Source of the DNA: MPNP01 sp965215545
Lineage (GTDB): Bacteria > Pseudomonadota > Alphaproteobacteria > Rhodobacterales > Rhodobacteraceae
Assembly (NCBI GenBank): GCA_965215545.1
Contig: OZ244066.1
Span: 992,001 to 1,056,000, forward strand
Length of the DNA stretch: 64,000 nucleotides
Direction of reading: 5' to 3'
The translations under genes and the position numbers were made by a program. Under the pieces are notes generated by a model. It worked only from the letters and a program-made list of their open reading frames with translations. It was not told where the DNA came from and ran no database searches. Within the stretch, counting starts at the first letter, position 1. The number at the start of each line of letters is the position of its first letter. Positions 16,990 through 25,347 of the stretch are shown in pieces.

Positions 16990-17211
16990 ATGTGGAGTCA
17001 GTGTCCTGCGGTGGAGAGACATCCTGACAAGATGAGCGGTGCGTGGCTGTTTCGGGGGACGCGGGTCCCGGTCTCCGCGCTGTTCGCGAATCTCAGGGAT
17101 GGCGCGACAATCGAGCAGTTTCTCAACTGGTTCCCCGGAGTCGCACGCTGGCAGGTCGAAAGCGTCCTTGATCATGAGACACGGAGATTGAGCAGTGCCG
17201 TGGCGTCATGA
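16990..17211 (+). CDS. DUF433 antitoxin-like protein
   Basis: A 73-residue DUF433 protein. After MWSQCPAVERHPDKMSGAW comes the typical core FRGTRVPVSALFANLRDGATIEQFLNWFPGVARWQVESVL. DUF433 domains carry a winged-helix-like DNA-binding fold and are found as antitoxin partners of PIN-like DUF5615 toxins. ATG 16990 matches the family start; the upstream frame (16951) lies within the regulatory palindrome region. The stop overlaps the start of the next gene by four bases. Confidence 0.85.
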   Translation: MWSQCPAVERHPDKMSGAWLFRGTRVPVSALFANLRDGATIEQFLNWFPGVARWQVESVLDHETRRLSSAVAS

Positions 17212-17498
17212 AGGTGCTGTTTGACCAGGGAACACCGGTTCCACTGCGACAACATCTGTCAGATCATGACGTGGACACCGCGTTTGAGCGGGGGTGGGCA
17301 CAACTTCGCAACGGGATGCTGCTGGATCGCGCCGAGGCGGCAGGCTTCGCGGTGCTGATCACGACTGACCAAAGCCTGCGGCATCAGCAGAATCTGAGCA
17401 CGAGGCGCCTGTCGGTGCTGGTTCTGATGTCGACATCCTGGCCGCGCATTGAAGAGTGTGTCGTGCAGATCACCGCGGGCACCCGAATGGCGGCCTGA
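17208..17498 (+). CDS. DUF5615 PIN-like toxin
   Basis: A 96-residue PIN-like protein of the DUF5615 type: MKVLFDQGTPVPLRQHLSDHDV supplies the N-terminal Asp, and AEAAGFAVLITTDQSLRHQQNL the second acidic site. The family is a compact PIN-like ribonuclease fold paired with DUF433 antitoxins. Its ATG overlaps the antitoxin stop (ATGA), giving translational coupling. Intact and full length. Toxic RNase activity is inferred from the family. Confidence 0.85.
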   Translation: MKVLFDQGTPVPLRQHLSDHDVDTAFERGWAQLRNGMLLDRAEAAGFAVLITTDQSLRHQQNLSTRRLSVLVLMSTSWPRIEECVVQITAGTRMAA

Positions 17499-17748
17499 AT
17501 GGCCCCACAGTTTGCAAGACTCTCCCATGACGATCGACCGTTCCCATCAGCTGCAGTATTCCCGCCAGCCTCCGCGTCCTGGACATACACATCGTACCAT
17601 TTGGGCTTGCGACCAGACGCCGCGATGTACGGATTCAGCCCGATCAATGTCACCATTACGTCATGTGCCAACGGTCTGTACCCGTCGCTCTTATTCTCTG
17701 TAGAAAGTGGATTCCGCAGGATACGATAGGCACACCCCAGGTCAACTA
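17499..17748. other. Spacer before the IS630 insertion
   Basis: No supported gene. A minus-strand frame of 95 codons (17384-17671) overlaps the DUF5615 gene and has no recognised match. The stretch ends in CTAG, the IS630 target, at 17746-17749. Confidence 0.4.
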
Positions 17749-19095
17749 GTATACCATCGTCATTGAATTGATGGATACAGCGACGTCAGCTTGATCCGGG
17801 CATCCTCGGTCCGGAACCGCCAGCACACCGGTGTCCTGTCGGCATTGCGCCGGGCCTGCCAGGCCGCCACCTCCCGCACCAGCGTCGCCCGGTCGGGGAT
17901 CCGACGATTGAGGCACTGGCGGGACAGGACATTGATCTCGATCTCCGCCATGTTCAGCCAGCTGCCGTGTTTCGGTGTGTGATGGATCTCGAAGCGCTCG
18001 GCCAGGCGGCGGGCCTCGGCCGGCGGGAAGGTGTCGTAGAGTGTCGACAGGGTGTGGGTGTTGAGGTTGTCCATCACCAGCACGATCGTCTTGTCGGGGA
18101 AATGGGTGTCGGCGAGGTCCCTGAGGACATGGGCAAAGTCCTGCCGGGTCCTGCGGTCCGTGACCTTGACATGCCGCCAGCCCGCCAGGGGTGCGGTCAG
18201 CATGAAGAGGTTGGCCGTGCCGTTGCGCTCGTATTCGAAGTCGTAGGCGGCGGGCTGGCCCGGGGCGGTGGGCAGGGGCGTGCGGGTCTCCCTGGTCTGC
18301 TGGCGGGAGGTCTCATCGAGGCAGACCAGCACTTCATCGCTGGCGAAGTCCCGACTGTAGGTTTCCAGCACATCCTCCATGGCACAGACGAAGTCGGCAC
18401 TCGACTTGGGGGGAATGCACCAGCATTGGCTCAGCCAGGGCTTGAGACTGTTTTTTTGAGCGTCTTGTGGACGGTGGAGCGGGAGATGGTGTCCACGACC
18501 TTGAGGGCCACCAGCCGGTCGGCCAGCAGCTGCAGCGTCCACTGGGCCTGGCCTGCGGGTGGCTGTGAACAAGCGAGCATGGTCAGCGTTGCCTCGCCCG
18601 CCCCATCCAGGCGACGCGCCTTGCGGTTGACCTGCACCTTGCGTTCAAGAGCGGCGTCGACGCCGTCCAGCACACACTGCTTGCGCACCCGTTCTACCGT
18701 TGCCGTCCCGACACCGAGGACATCGGCAATGTCGGCATCCCTGCGACGCCCTCCCGTGCGGTCGGTGTCGGCCAGGAGGAGGATATGGGCCCGCTTGCGG
18801 CGTTCCTTTGACCCCTTGCCGCTGTCGATGATCGCCTGGAGTTGGGTGCGCTCGTCGGTTGCCAGTGTCACCCTGTAGATCTTGCGGCCTGCTGTGACGG
18901 GTGGCGCCGCTTGGGTCGTCGTGTTGTCTGCTGTCATGGGTCCCTGCCTTTGGTTGTCTGTCTGCCCCGATGGGCCGCCCCGCGGCGGCCCATCGGGGCG
19001 ACGTGTGCTTGATTGGGGCCGCGATTAGACGAGATCGTCACGGATTGGAAGCGTGCGGGCCATCAAATGGCATCAATTCGATGACGACGGGATAC
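17749..19095 (-). mobile_element. IS630-family insertion sequence, 1347 bp
   Basis: Left end GTATACCATCGTCATTGAAT (17749) and, on the opposite strand at 19095, right end GTATCCCGTCGTCATCGAAT form imperfect terminal inverted repeats. Each end is flanked by TA within CTAG (17746-17749 and 19095-19098), the signature of IS630 insertion at CTAG with TA duplication. It carries one transposase gene split by an A7 slippage site. It has inserted at the 3' edge of an older IS630-type pseudogene. Confidence 0.85.
17760..18937 (-). CDS. IS630-family transposase with frameshift at an A7 tract
   Basis: Two overlapping frames encode one transposase. The upstream frame (18937-18431, 168 residues) supplies the helix-turn-helix part (RTQLQAIIDSGKGSKERRKRAHILLLAD, DIADVLGVGTATVERVRKQ). 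The downstream frame (to 17760) supplies the DDE domain: EVLVCLDETSRQQ, IVLVMDNLNTHTLSTLYDTF and IHHTPKHGSWLNMAEIEI hold the catalytic acidic residues. The switch occurs at CTCAAAAAAACAGTC (around 18450): reading TLKKTVS in one frame and QKNSLKPW after a -1 shift, the second being the conserved continuation. Slippage on A7 would yield a full product of about 390 residues. Many IS630 transposases are known to need such a frameshift. Confidence 0.82.
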
Positions 19096-19097
19096 TA

Positions 19098-20170
19098 GTG
19101 ATCAATCTTATACAGGTGCATGTTTTTCCTCCAGCCGCCGCCCGCGCTTCCAGGACGCCACGCGGTCATCCGGATCCCGGCGCCACAGCGGCAGGGCCGG
19201 GCCCCCATGGGTGCCTCATGAGCGTTGGGGGCATTGTGGTGGTCGATATAGGCTTCCACGGCGGCCCGGCAGTCGTCAAGGGAATTGACGATGGCGTGCT
19301 TGAGCCGTTGCCGAGTGCGTTTCGAGACGACGCCTTCCACCGCAGGCATCCACGACGCCGAGGTCGGTGTGACGTGGACGGTCCCGACCGGGTGGACAGG
19401 TGGGGGATAGGCGGCCAGCCAGGCGTGGCCACTGGCTGACGTGGGGGCTGACAGGGTGGCGAGGAGGCCATGGACCGCCGTCTCGGGAGCAAGACCCGCC
19501 GCGACAGGATCGAGGATGGCACAGACATCCCCGGACCGGTGGTGCCATCAAGGGCGGCCAGCAACGTGGTGGTGCCATTGCGCCTGTCGTCGTGCGTGCG
19601 GGGGGTCGCCTGACCCGGGGCCGGTGGCAGGGGCACCTGGGTCCGTCCCATCCCCTGGACCCCCAGGGCCGGGATCGGGGTCGTCTCGTCAACCGAGAGG
19701 ACGACAGCGTGGTCGAGCGGGTTGGTGGCCAGGGTGATGGCATCGTGGACCTTGACCCCCGGGGCTTGCGGCCATGGCGACGGAGGATCCGGTGGACGGT
19801 GGACGCAGTCACGCCCCCGATCTTGGCCGCCAGGGCCCCACCCAGGTCAGACGCCGGGGGTCCAGTGGCTGCGGTTGGGGGGTGGCGGCGCCATGGCGAG
19901 ATCGATGATGGCCTGGACCGTGGCGGCGGGGATGGGCTTCCGGCCCGGCGGTCGGGTGGCATCATGCAGGAGGCCATCCACACCCTCGGAAAGGACGCGG
20001 TCCCGCCAGCGCCAGACGGTGGACTGGGGACTGGTGGGTGCCGTGGTGATGGCCGTCAGGCGGGTGCGGTCGGCGGATGGGCATGCTGCCTTGGTTGGTG
20101 TCTTGCGCGGGTCGCTCTGCGGCGACGGCAGCCGATTGGCCCATGGGGGCAGGACAGCAAGGCCATGGTG
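19098..20170 (-). pseudogene. Decayed IS630-type transposase
   Basis: Fragments in three minus-strand frames line up in transposase order. First PQSTVWRWRDRVLSEGVDGL and PGRKPIPAATVQAIIDLAM near 20030-19880. Then LAAKIGGVTASTVHRILRRH near 19800 and NGTTTLLAALDG near 19570. Last VEGVVSKRTRQRLKHAIVNS with VEAYIDHHNAP near 19340-19230. These match a second IS630 subgroup (helix-turn-helix, catalytic core and C-terminal DE region). At least three frameshifts and loss of the catalytic DEK segment make it dead. The intact IS630 copy has inserted directly against its 3' end. Confidence 0.75.
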
Positions 20171-20253
20171 AGGAGTGACCACTAGACTCACCGGAAGACA
20201 TCTCTCGCCCACCTTGCCCAGAACCATCCTGGGGCCATCCGCAATCGCCCGCT

Positions 20254-20592
20254 GTGCCACCGCGGGTCTTGCGGGACAGGGCTCCGCAGGACTCTCTGGA
20301 CACCGAAGCGGCGATCCCGCGGCCCGGATTGCGTTTGCACATCTGGAAGCGGAACAGACCCGCCGGGAAAACCTCAACCGCGAGGATGATCAGCGCCACC
20401 AGCATCGAAGCTGGGCCCTTGGGATTGGCCTTGCAATCCTGGGTCTCATGGTGCTCCTTCTGGTCCTGGTGGTCGAGGCCTTTGTGTGTGGCATGACCGC
20501 CGCCTTCGGTCAAGGTGGCGGCCTATGTGGCTCCCATTGCGTCCATGACAGTCATCGCCATTGCCGTGTTGATCGGAGCATTCCGGGGGTAA
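20254..20592 (+). pseudogene. Frameshifted DUF2335-like membrane protein
   Basis: Three frames together look like a small DUF2335-type membrane protein: PPRVLRDRAPQDSLDTEAAI, then RIAFAHLEAEQTRRENLNRE with WALGIGLAILGLMVLLLVLV, then KVAAYVAPIASMTVIAIAVL ending IGAFRG and a stop at 20592. The first switch falls near 20330 and the second near 20510. DUF2335 proteins have a helical N-terminus followed by two membrane segments, matching this order. Family assignment is moderate; loss of frame is clear. Confidence 0.45.
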
Positions 20593-20804
20593 CGGAATGC
20601 AGACGCAGAGGCGCTTGTGTCCCGGCTCGTCCCCCTTGCGCGTGGTGGGGATTGACAAGGAAGAGCGCCACCTTCACCCAGCACACAGAGGGTCCTGGAC
20701 CATACGCGCCCACCGACTGGCCCCCTCAGACCCCGATCATCGCGGGACCATGACCACCGGAATCGAGGGGCATGCAGGGGGCCGGTTTTTCCTGTTGGGA
20801 AGGG

Positions 20805-20855
20805 GGCACCCAAAAAGCAAAAAGGGAAAGGGGGCGGCCAAGCCGCCCCCTGACA
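20805..20855 (-). terminator. Intrinsic terminator of phaP
   Basis: On the minus strand GGGGGCGGC-TT-GGCCGCCCCC is followed by TTTCCCTTTTTGCTTTTT, about 25 bases after the phaP stop. A strong GC stem followed by a T-rich tract is a canonical rho-independent terminator. Between 20593 and 20800 no gene is seen. Confidence 0.85.
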
Positions 20856-20879
20856 GAGTGTGGTCAGATTGGGTTCAGA

Positions 20880-21275
20880 TTAACCCGCCTTGGCCGCACC
20901 TGCCTTATTCGCCTTGACAGTATTGCCAGCAGATAGGAGGACTTCCAGAGTATCGATCTGGATCTGTTTGGCAATTTCAGCGAATTTCGTCATGTAGTCT
21001 GCCGAAGTCCCGACGGAAGCCATGCCAAGGTCGGCAATCTTCCGGATATATTCGGCAGGACTCTCATTTGTCGCATTGACCTCATTGAGTTGCTCAAGCA
21101 TTTCGCGTCCCCATTTCGTGGACACCTCGGCACTCTGTTCTGCAGCCGAGATCGCAACCTCGGACAATTTCTGATTCACGGTCGCGGACTCTTTCAGGGC
21201 TTTCCTGAAAGATGCAGGATCGGTCGGCATCTTCTCGAAGATGGCCTTGTAATCACCATTGGCAAAATCATACAT
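20880..21275 (-). CDS. phaP: Phasin (polyhydroxyalkanoate granule protein)
   Basis: A 131-residue phasin-family protein, which coats PHB/PHA granules in the cytoplasm. It is amphipathic and helical: MYDFANGDYKAIFEKMPTDP, SATVNQKLSEVAISAAEQSAE, STKWGREMLEQLNEV and YMTKFAEIAKQIQIDTLEVL, with an Ala/Lys-rich tail (KANKAGAAKAG). ATG 21275 follows AAAGGAGA; upstream in-frame sequence lies in the promoter. Two CTGC-AAT-GCAG palindromes upstream point to control by the PHB-sensing repressor PhaR. Followed by a strong terminator; monocistronic. Confidence 0.88.
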   Translation of the reverse strand: MYDFANGDYKAIFEKMPTDPASFRKALKESATVNQKLSEVAISAAEQSAEVSTKWGREMLEQLNEVNATNESPAEYIRKIADLGMASVGTSADYMTKFAEIAKQIQIDTLEVLLSAGNTVKANKAGAAKAG

Positions 21276-21320
21276 GTCTTTTCTCCTTTCTGTATGCTCC
21301 CTTGGTGAAAGCGAATATAG

Positions 21321-21361
21321 TGCTGCAATGCAGCAATTCAAGCATTTTTTCTGCAATGCAG
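21321..21361. promoter_or_regulatory. Two PhaR-type operators upstream of phaP
   Basis: TGCTGCAATGCAGCA (21321-21335) and CTGCAATGCAG (21351-21361) share the core CTGC-N3-GCAG and are centred 28 bases apart, 40-90 bases upstream of the phaP start. PhaR of Paracoccus and relatives is reported to bind CTGC-N3/4-GCAG upstream of phaP and to release it when PHB is present. The phaR gene itself is not in the window. Confidence 0.75.
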
Positions 21362-21573
21362 CAATTTTTTCCACCATCCGTGGATTGATTTGATTTATTC
21401 CATTGATTATATTCAGGAAAAAATAATTGATCAAATCACGGGATTTCTGTGAGAGCGGCAATTTCATCACAACTCCAGTCTGCCATTGCCCCCTGAATCG
21501 GTCTCGATCACCCACACCCGACCGCCAGGGATGCCCTGCGAACCCCGCCCGTCTGACCCAATCCGGGGGGTGG

Positions 21574-21601
21574 TGGACAAGTCATCTGAATGTGATACAA
21601 T
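21574..21601 (+). promoter_or_regulatory. Sigma-70-like promoter for a short transcript ahead of soeA
   Basis: TGGACA (21574-21579), 16-base spacer, TACAAT (21596-21601). A start near 21608 would run straight into two hairpins and a T-tract, ending well before soeA. Confidence 0.55.
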
Positions 21602-21607
21602 CGACGC

Positions 21608-21680
21608 AGAGGTTGCACCTATCAGGGCAAGGTGCATTTGGGGACCAGAGTTGCAACTCTGGTCCCACTCTCTTTTTCCT
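21608..21680 (+). ncRNA. Candidate small RNA or soeABC attenuator
   Basis: About 73 bases downstream of a good promoter. Hairpin 1: TGCACCT (21614-21620) pairs with AGGTGCA (21630-21636), loop ATCAGGGCA. Hairpin 2 is a perfect 26-base palindrome at 21641-21666 (starting GGGACCAGAGTTG) followed by ACTCTCTTTTTCC, a typical intrinsic terminator. No plus-strand gene lies upstream, so the terminator must serve this transcript. Either a free-standing sRNA, or a leader that terminates about 105 bases short of soeA (21785) under some conditions. No Rfam family recognised. Confidence 0.55.
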
Positions 21681-21784
21681 CTTCATGCAGGTACCGGGAT
21701 GCCGGTCCTGACAATGGACAGTCTTGCAGTGTCGAGTACTTATGCCTACGGTGACGCTGTGCACGATCTGTCATCGAAATCGGA

Positions 21785-24610
21785 TTGGATTCGCCATTGC
21801 TGGATGTATCGCCATATGTGTCTGATGAGGTCAGGAAGACCACCTGCTACATGTGCGCCTGCCGCTGCGGTGTCGATGTCCATATTCGAAATGGGCGAGT
21901 CCGTTATCTCCAGGGCAACCGTGATCACCCCATCAATCGGGGAGTGCTGTGTGCCAAGGGATCGGCGGGCATGCTGCATCTGGAGTCCCCTGCCCGACTG
22001 CGGGCGCCCCTCCTGAGAACCGGTGAGCGCGGCAAGGGTGAATTCGAGGAGATCAGCTGGGATCGGGCCCTCGACCTGGCAACAGGCTGGCTGGGCGAGA
22101 TCAGGAACACCGATCCGGCCAGACTGGCTTTCTTCACCGGTCGTGACCAGAGCCAGGCCCTGACCGGGTGGTGGTCACAGCAATATGGCACACCGAACCA
22201 TGCAGCCCATGGTGGTTTGTGTTCGGTCAACATGGCCACCGGTGGCATCTATTCGATTGGGGGGTCGTTCTGGGAGTTCGCCCAGCCGGACTGGGAGCGG
22301 ACACAGTTGCTCCTGCTGTTCGGGGTGGCCGAGGATCATGATTCAAATCCACTGAAAATCGGCCTGGCACAACTGCGGCGGCGAGGAGTCCGGATCATCT
22401 CTGTCAATCCGGTGTGTACAGGTTACTCGGCAATTGCCGACACATGGCTGGGCATTACACCGGGTTCGGATGGTCTGCTGATCATGGCCATTCTGGGCGA
22501 ATTGCTGCGCTCCGGGGCCATCGATGCCGAGGCCCTGCGCATGACGACCAATGCCCCCTGGCTGATCGGGATCGACGCAGGAGAACACAACGGCCTGTTT
22601 GTTCGTGATGCAGATGGACAGCCGCAGGTCTGGGATGCCAGGACGGGCCAACAGCGACCCCATGACGATCCGACAGTCCAACCCATGCTTTCAGGAACCT
22701 ACACGCTTGATGACGGTCGGACGGTCACGCCGGTCATGACCCGCGTTGTCGAGGAGTACCTGCAGCCATGCTACCGACCGGAACAGGTGGCCAGGCGCAC
22801 GGGCCTTGAACCGGGGATGATCCGCTGGGTCGCAGGGGAAATCGCCAGGACGGCCTTCGAGCAAGCCGAGCACATCCCTCTCAACTGGACCGACTGGCGA
22901 GGTATCGAACATCAATCGGTGGTGTCCCGGCCTGTGGCGATCCATGCCATGCGGGGCATCGCCGCCCATGCCAATGGTTTCCAGACCTGCCGGGCCCTGC
23001 ATGTCCTGCAGATGCTCATCGGTGCTGTCGATGCGCCGGGCGGGACCCGCTACAAGGCACCCTATCCCAAACCCGTCGAGATCCATCCCCGGCCAGCGGG
23101 TCTGCAGGGACCTGAACAGCCCTTGCAGGGGCCGCCGCTTGGCTATCCGCTGGGCCCGGAAGACCTCCTTGTCCATGATGATGGATCCCCCCAGCGGCTC
23201 GATGGGGCCTATTCATGGGAGGCCCCACTGGCAGCCCATGGACTCCTGCATATGGTCATCCCCAATGCCTGTGCCGGGCGACCCCACGATGTGGATCTCC
23301 TGATGATCTACATGGCCAACCTAGCCTGGAATTCCTCGATGAACACCAAGGGGGCAATGGATGCCCTGACCGCCAGACGGGATGATGGCAGCTACCGAAT
23401 CCCCCGCATCATCGTCTCTGATGCCTTCGCCTCGGAAATGGTGGCGTATGCCGACCTGGTCCTGCCGGATACGACCTATCTTGAGCGTTATGACTGCATC
23501 TCGCTGCTTGATCGACCCATTGGCGAAGCGGATCATGTCGGCGATGCGATTCGCCAGCCGGTCCTTGAGGTCAGGAGGGATGTCCGTCCCTTCCAGGATG
23601 TGCTGATTGACCTTGGCAACCGATTGCAACTGCCCGGATTCGTCAATGCCGACGGTCAACCCAAATGGTCATCGTACCGCGAATACATGGTCCTGCATGA
23701 GCGGGCGCCAGGCCTCGGTCCGCTGGCTGGCTGGCGTGGTGCGGATGGCTCACAGTCTCTCAGGGGGCCTCCCAATCCCGACCAGATTGACAGATACATC
23801 GAGAACGGCGGCTACTGGACAGCCGAGCTGCCCGAGGAAGTCCGGTATTTCCGCAATATCAACATGAGCTACCAGAACTGGGCGGTCGGGGTCGGCCTGC
23901 TGGAACAACCCACGCCGTTCAAGTTGCAGATGTACTCAGAACCCCTGCGCAAGTTCCAGCTCGCCGCCGAGGGGTATGGAGATCGACAACCTCCCGAGGA
24001 CCTGCGGGCCCGGATCCTTGCCTCCTGCAACCCTCTGCCAAACTGGTATGACATGCCGTTCGCATCCCCGGATTATCCATATCATGCCATCACCCAGCGG
24101 CCCATGGCGATGTATCATTCCTGGGGGTCCCACAATCCCTGGCTGCGACAGATCCACAGCTACAACCGTCTCTATGTCCCGGCGGGCATCTGCGTCCGGG
24201 AGGGTCTCAAGGATGACGACTGGATCTGGCTTGAGTCGGAATTTGCCCGGATCCGGGTGCAGATCAAGTGCATGCAGGCCGTCAACGGCTCCACCGTCTG
24301 GACCTGGAATGCCATTGCCAAACGCAGTGGCAGCTGGCGTCTGGCACCGAACGCCTCCGAAAGCCAGCGGGGGTTTCTGCTCAATCAACTGATTGCCGAA
24401 CTGTTGCCCGACCAGGCCGCCCGCCAACACCTGCTGAACTCCGATCCCGTCACCGGCCAGGCCGCCTGGTATGATCTCAGGGTCCGGATCCGCAAGGCCG
24501 AGGGTCCAGAGTCCACCGGTCACCAGAACGCCGGACCCCAGGACGATCCTCCTCACATGGATCCGGTGCCACCAGGTCTTCGTTATGGTTCCGAGTGGAC
24601 CCGACCATGA
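21785..24610 (+). CDS. soeA: Sulfite dehydrogenase (quinone) molybdopterin subunit
   Basis: A 941-residue molybdopterin oxidoreductase of the DMSO-reductase family, matching SoeA, which oxidises sulfite to sulfate in the cytoplasm and passes electrons through SoeB to the quinone pool via SoeC. The N-terminal [4Fe-4S] motif is CYMCACRCGVDV...GVLCAKG (residues 21-58). AFFTGRDQSQALTGWW and VNMATGGIYSIGGSFWEF follow, and the C-terminal cofactor-binding domain holds MAMYHSWGSHNPWLRQIHSYN. No Tat signal is present, as expected for cytoplasmic SoeA. Start is TTG 21785; no good Shine-Dalgarno site is visible. The stop overlaps the ATG of soeB. Another DMSO-reductase-type activity cannot be excluded. 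Confidence 0.78.
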   Translation: MDSPLLDVSPYVSDEVRKTTCYMCACRCGVDVHIRNGRVRYLQGNRDHPINRGVLCAKGSAGMLHLESPARLRAPLLRTGERGKGEFEEISWDRALDLATGWLGEIRNTDPARLAFFTGRDQSQALTGWWSQQYGTPNHAAHGGLCSVNMATGGIYSIGGSFWEFAQPDWERTQLLLLFGVAEDHDSNPLKIGLAQLRRRGVRIISVNPVCTGYSAIADTWLGITPGSDGLLIMAILGELLRSGAIDAEALRMTTNAPWLIGIDAGEHNGLFVRDADGQPQVWDARTGQQRPHDDPTVQPMLSGTYTLDDGRTVTPVMTRVVEEYLQPCYRPEQVARRTGLEPGMIRWVAGEIARTAFEQAEHIPLNWTDWRGIEHQSVVSRPVAIHAMRGIAAHANGFQTCRALHVLQMLIGAVDAPGGTRYKAPYPKPVEIHPRPAGLQGPEQPLQGPPLGYPLGPEDLLVHDDGSPQRLDGAYSWEAPLAAHGLLHMVIPNACAGRPHDVDLLMIYMANLAWNSSMNTKGAMDALTARRDDGSYRIPRIIVSDAFASEMVAYADLVLPDTTYLERYDCISLLDRPIGEADHVGDAIRQPVLEVRRDVRPFQDVLIDLGNRLQLPGFVNADGQPKWSSYREYMVLHERAPGLGPLAGWRGADGSQSLRGPPNPDQIDRYIENGGYWTAELPEEVRYFRNINMSYQNWAVGVGLLEQPTPFKLQMYSEPLRKFQLAAEGYGDRQPPEDLRARILASCNPLPNWYDMPFASPDYPYHAITQRPMAMYHSWGSHNPWLRQIHSYNRLYVPAGICVREGLKDDDWIWLESEFARIRVQIKCMQAVNGSTVWTWNAIAKRSGSWRLAPNASESQRGFLLNQLIAELLPDQAARQHLLNSDPVTGQAAWYDLRVRIRKAEGPESTGHQNAGPQDDPPHMDPVPPGLRYGSEWTRP

Positions 24611-25341
24611 CGTCACTGCCAACCCACGTCGACAGGACACTGGGTCTGGTCATTGACCTTGATGTCTGCGTGGGCTGCCAGGCCTGTGTCGTCAACTGCA
24701 AGGCCTGGAACACCGGCGGGTACGGAGTCCCGCTGGCGGATACCGAACCCTATGGTGAGAGGCCCTCAGGGGCATGGCTCAACCGCGTCCACAGTTACGA
24801 AACCGGGACTGATGGCCAGGCCGGGGTTGTCCATTTTCCCAAGAGCTGCCTGCATTGCGACGATGCGCCCTGCGTGACGGTGTGTCCAACCGGGGCATCC
24901 TACAAGCGCTCCGAAGACGGCATTGTCCTCGTCGACGAAGGCAAATGCATGGGCTGCGGCCTATGTGCCTGGGCCTGTCCCTACGGTGCCCGGGAAATGG
25001 ATCCCTCGGCCGGGGTCATGAAAAAATGCACCCTGTGCATTGACCGGATCTACAACGAGAACATCCCCGAAGTCGACCGTGAACCTGCCTGCGTCCGATC
25101 CTGCCCGACCCATGCCCGCTTCTTTGGTGATCTGGCCGACCCGGATTCAGAGGTCAGCCAGCTGGTGGCGACCCGTGATGGCGTCGATCTCATGCCGGAA
25201 CAGGACACCCGCCCCACCAACAAGTATCTTCTGCCCCGGCGCCAGACCGAACCCACCGAACCCTTCAAACTCGCCGAACTGGCCGACCCGACTCCCTCCG
25301 GTATTCTTGGCTGGATCGATCGAAATCTGTCCCGTCTCTGA
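24607..25341 (+). CDS. soeB: Sulfite dehydrogenase iron-sulfur subunit
   Basis: A 244-residue ferredoxin-like electron-transfer subunit with four [4Fe-4S] cysteine clusters: CVGCQACVVNCKAWN, CLHCDDAPCVTVCPTGA, CMGCGLCAWACPYGA and CTLCIDRI with CVRSCPTHARFFGDL. It links the molybdenum subunit to the membrane anchor. ATG 24607 overlaps the soeA stop (ATGA); a frame from 24595 would overlap soeA further and is less likely. soeC follows after six bases. Confidence 0.85.
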   Translation: MTSLPTHVDRTLGLVIDLDVCVGCQACVVNCKAWNTGGYGVPLADTEPYGERPSGAWLNRVHSYETGTDGQAGVVHFPKSCLHCDDAPCVTVCPTGASYKRSEDGIVLVDEGKCMGCGLCAWACPYGAREMDPSAGVMKKCTLCIDRIYNENIPEVDREPACVRSCPTHARFFGDLADPDSEVSQLVATRDGVDLMPEQDTRPTNKYLLPRRQTEPTEPFKLAELADPTPSGILGWIDRNLSRL

Positions 25342-25347
25342 CATCCC

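Noticed and set aside
17384..17671. Minus-strand 95-codon frame before the IS630 element.
   Set aside because: It overlaps the DUF5615 toxin gene, and no motif supports it.
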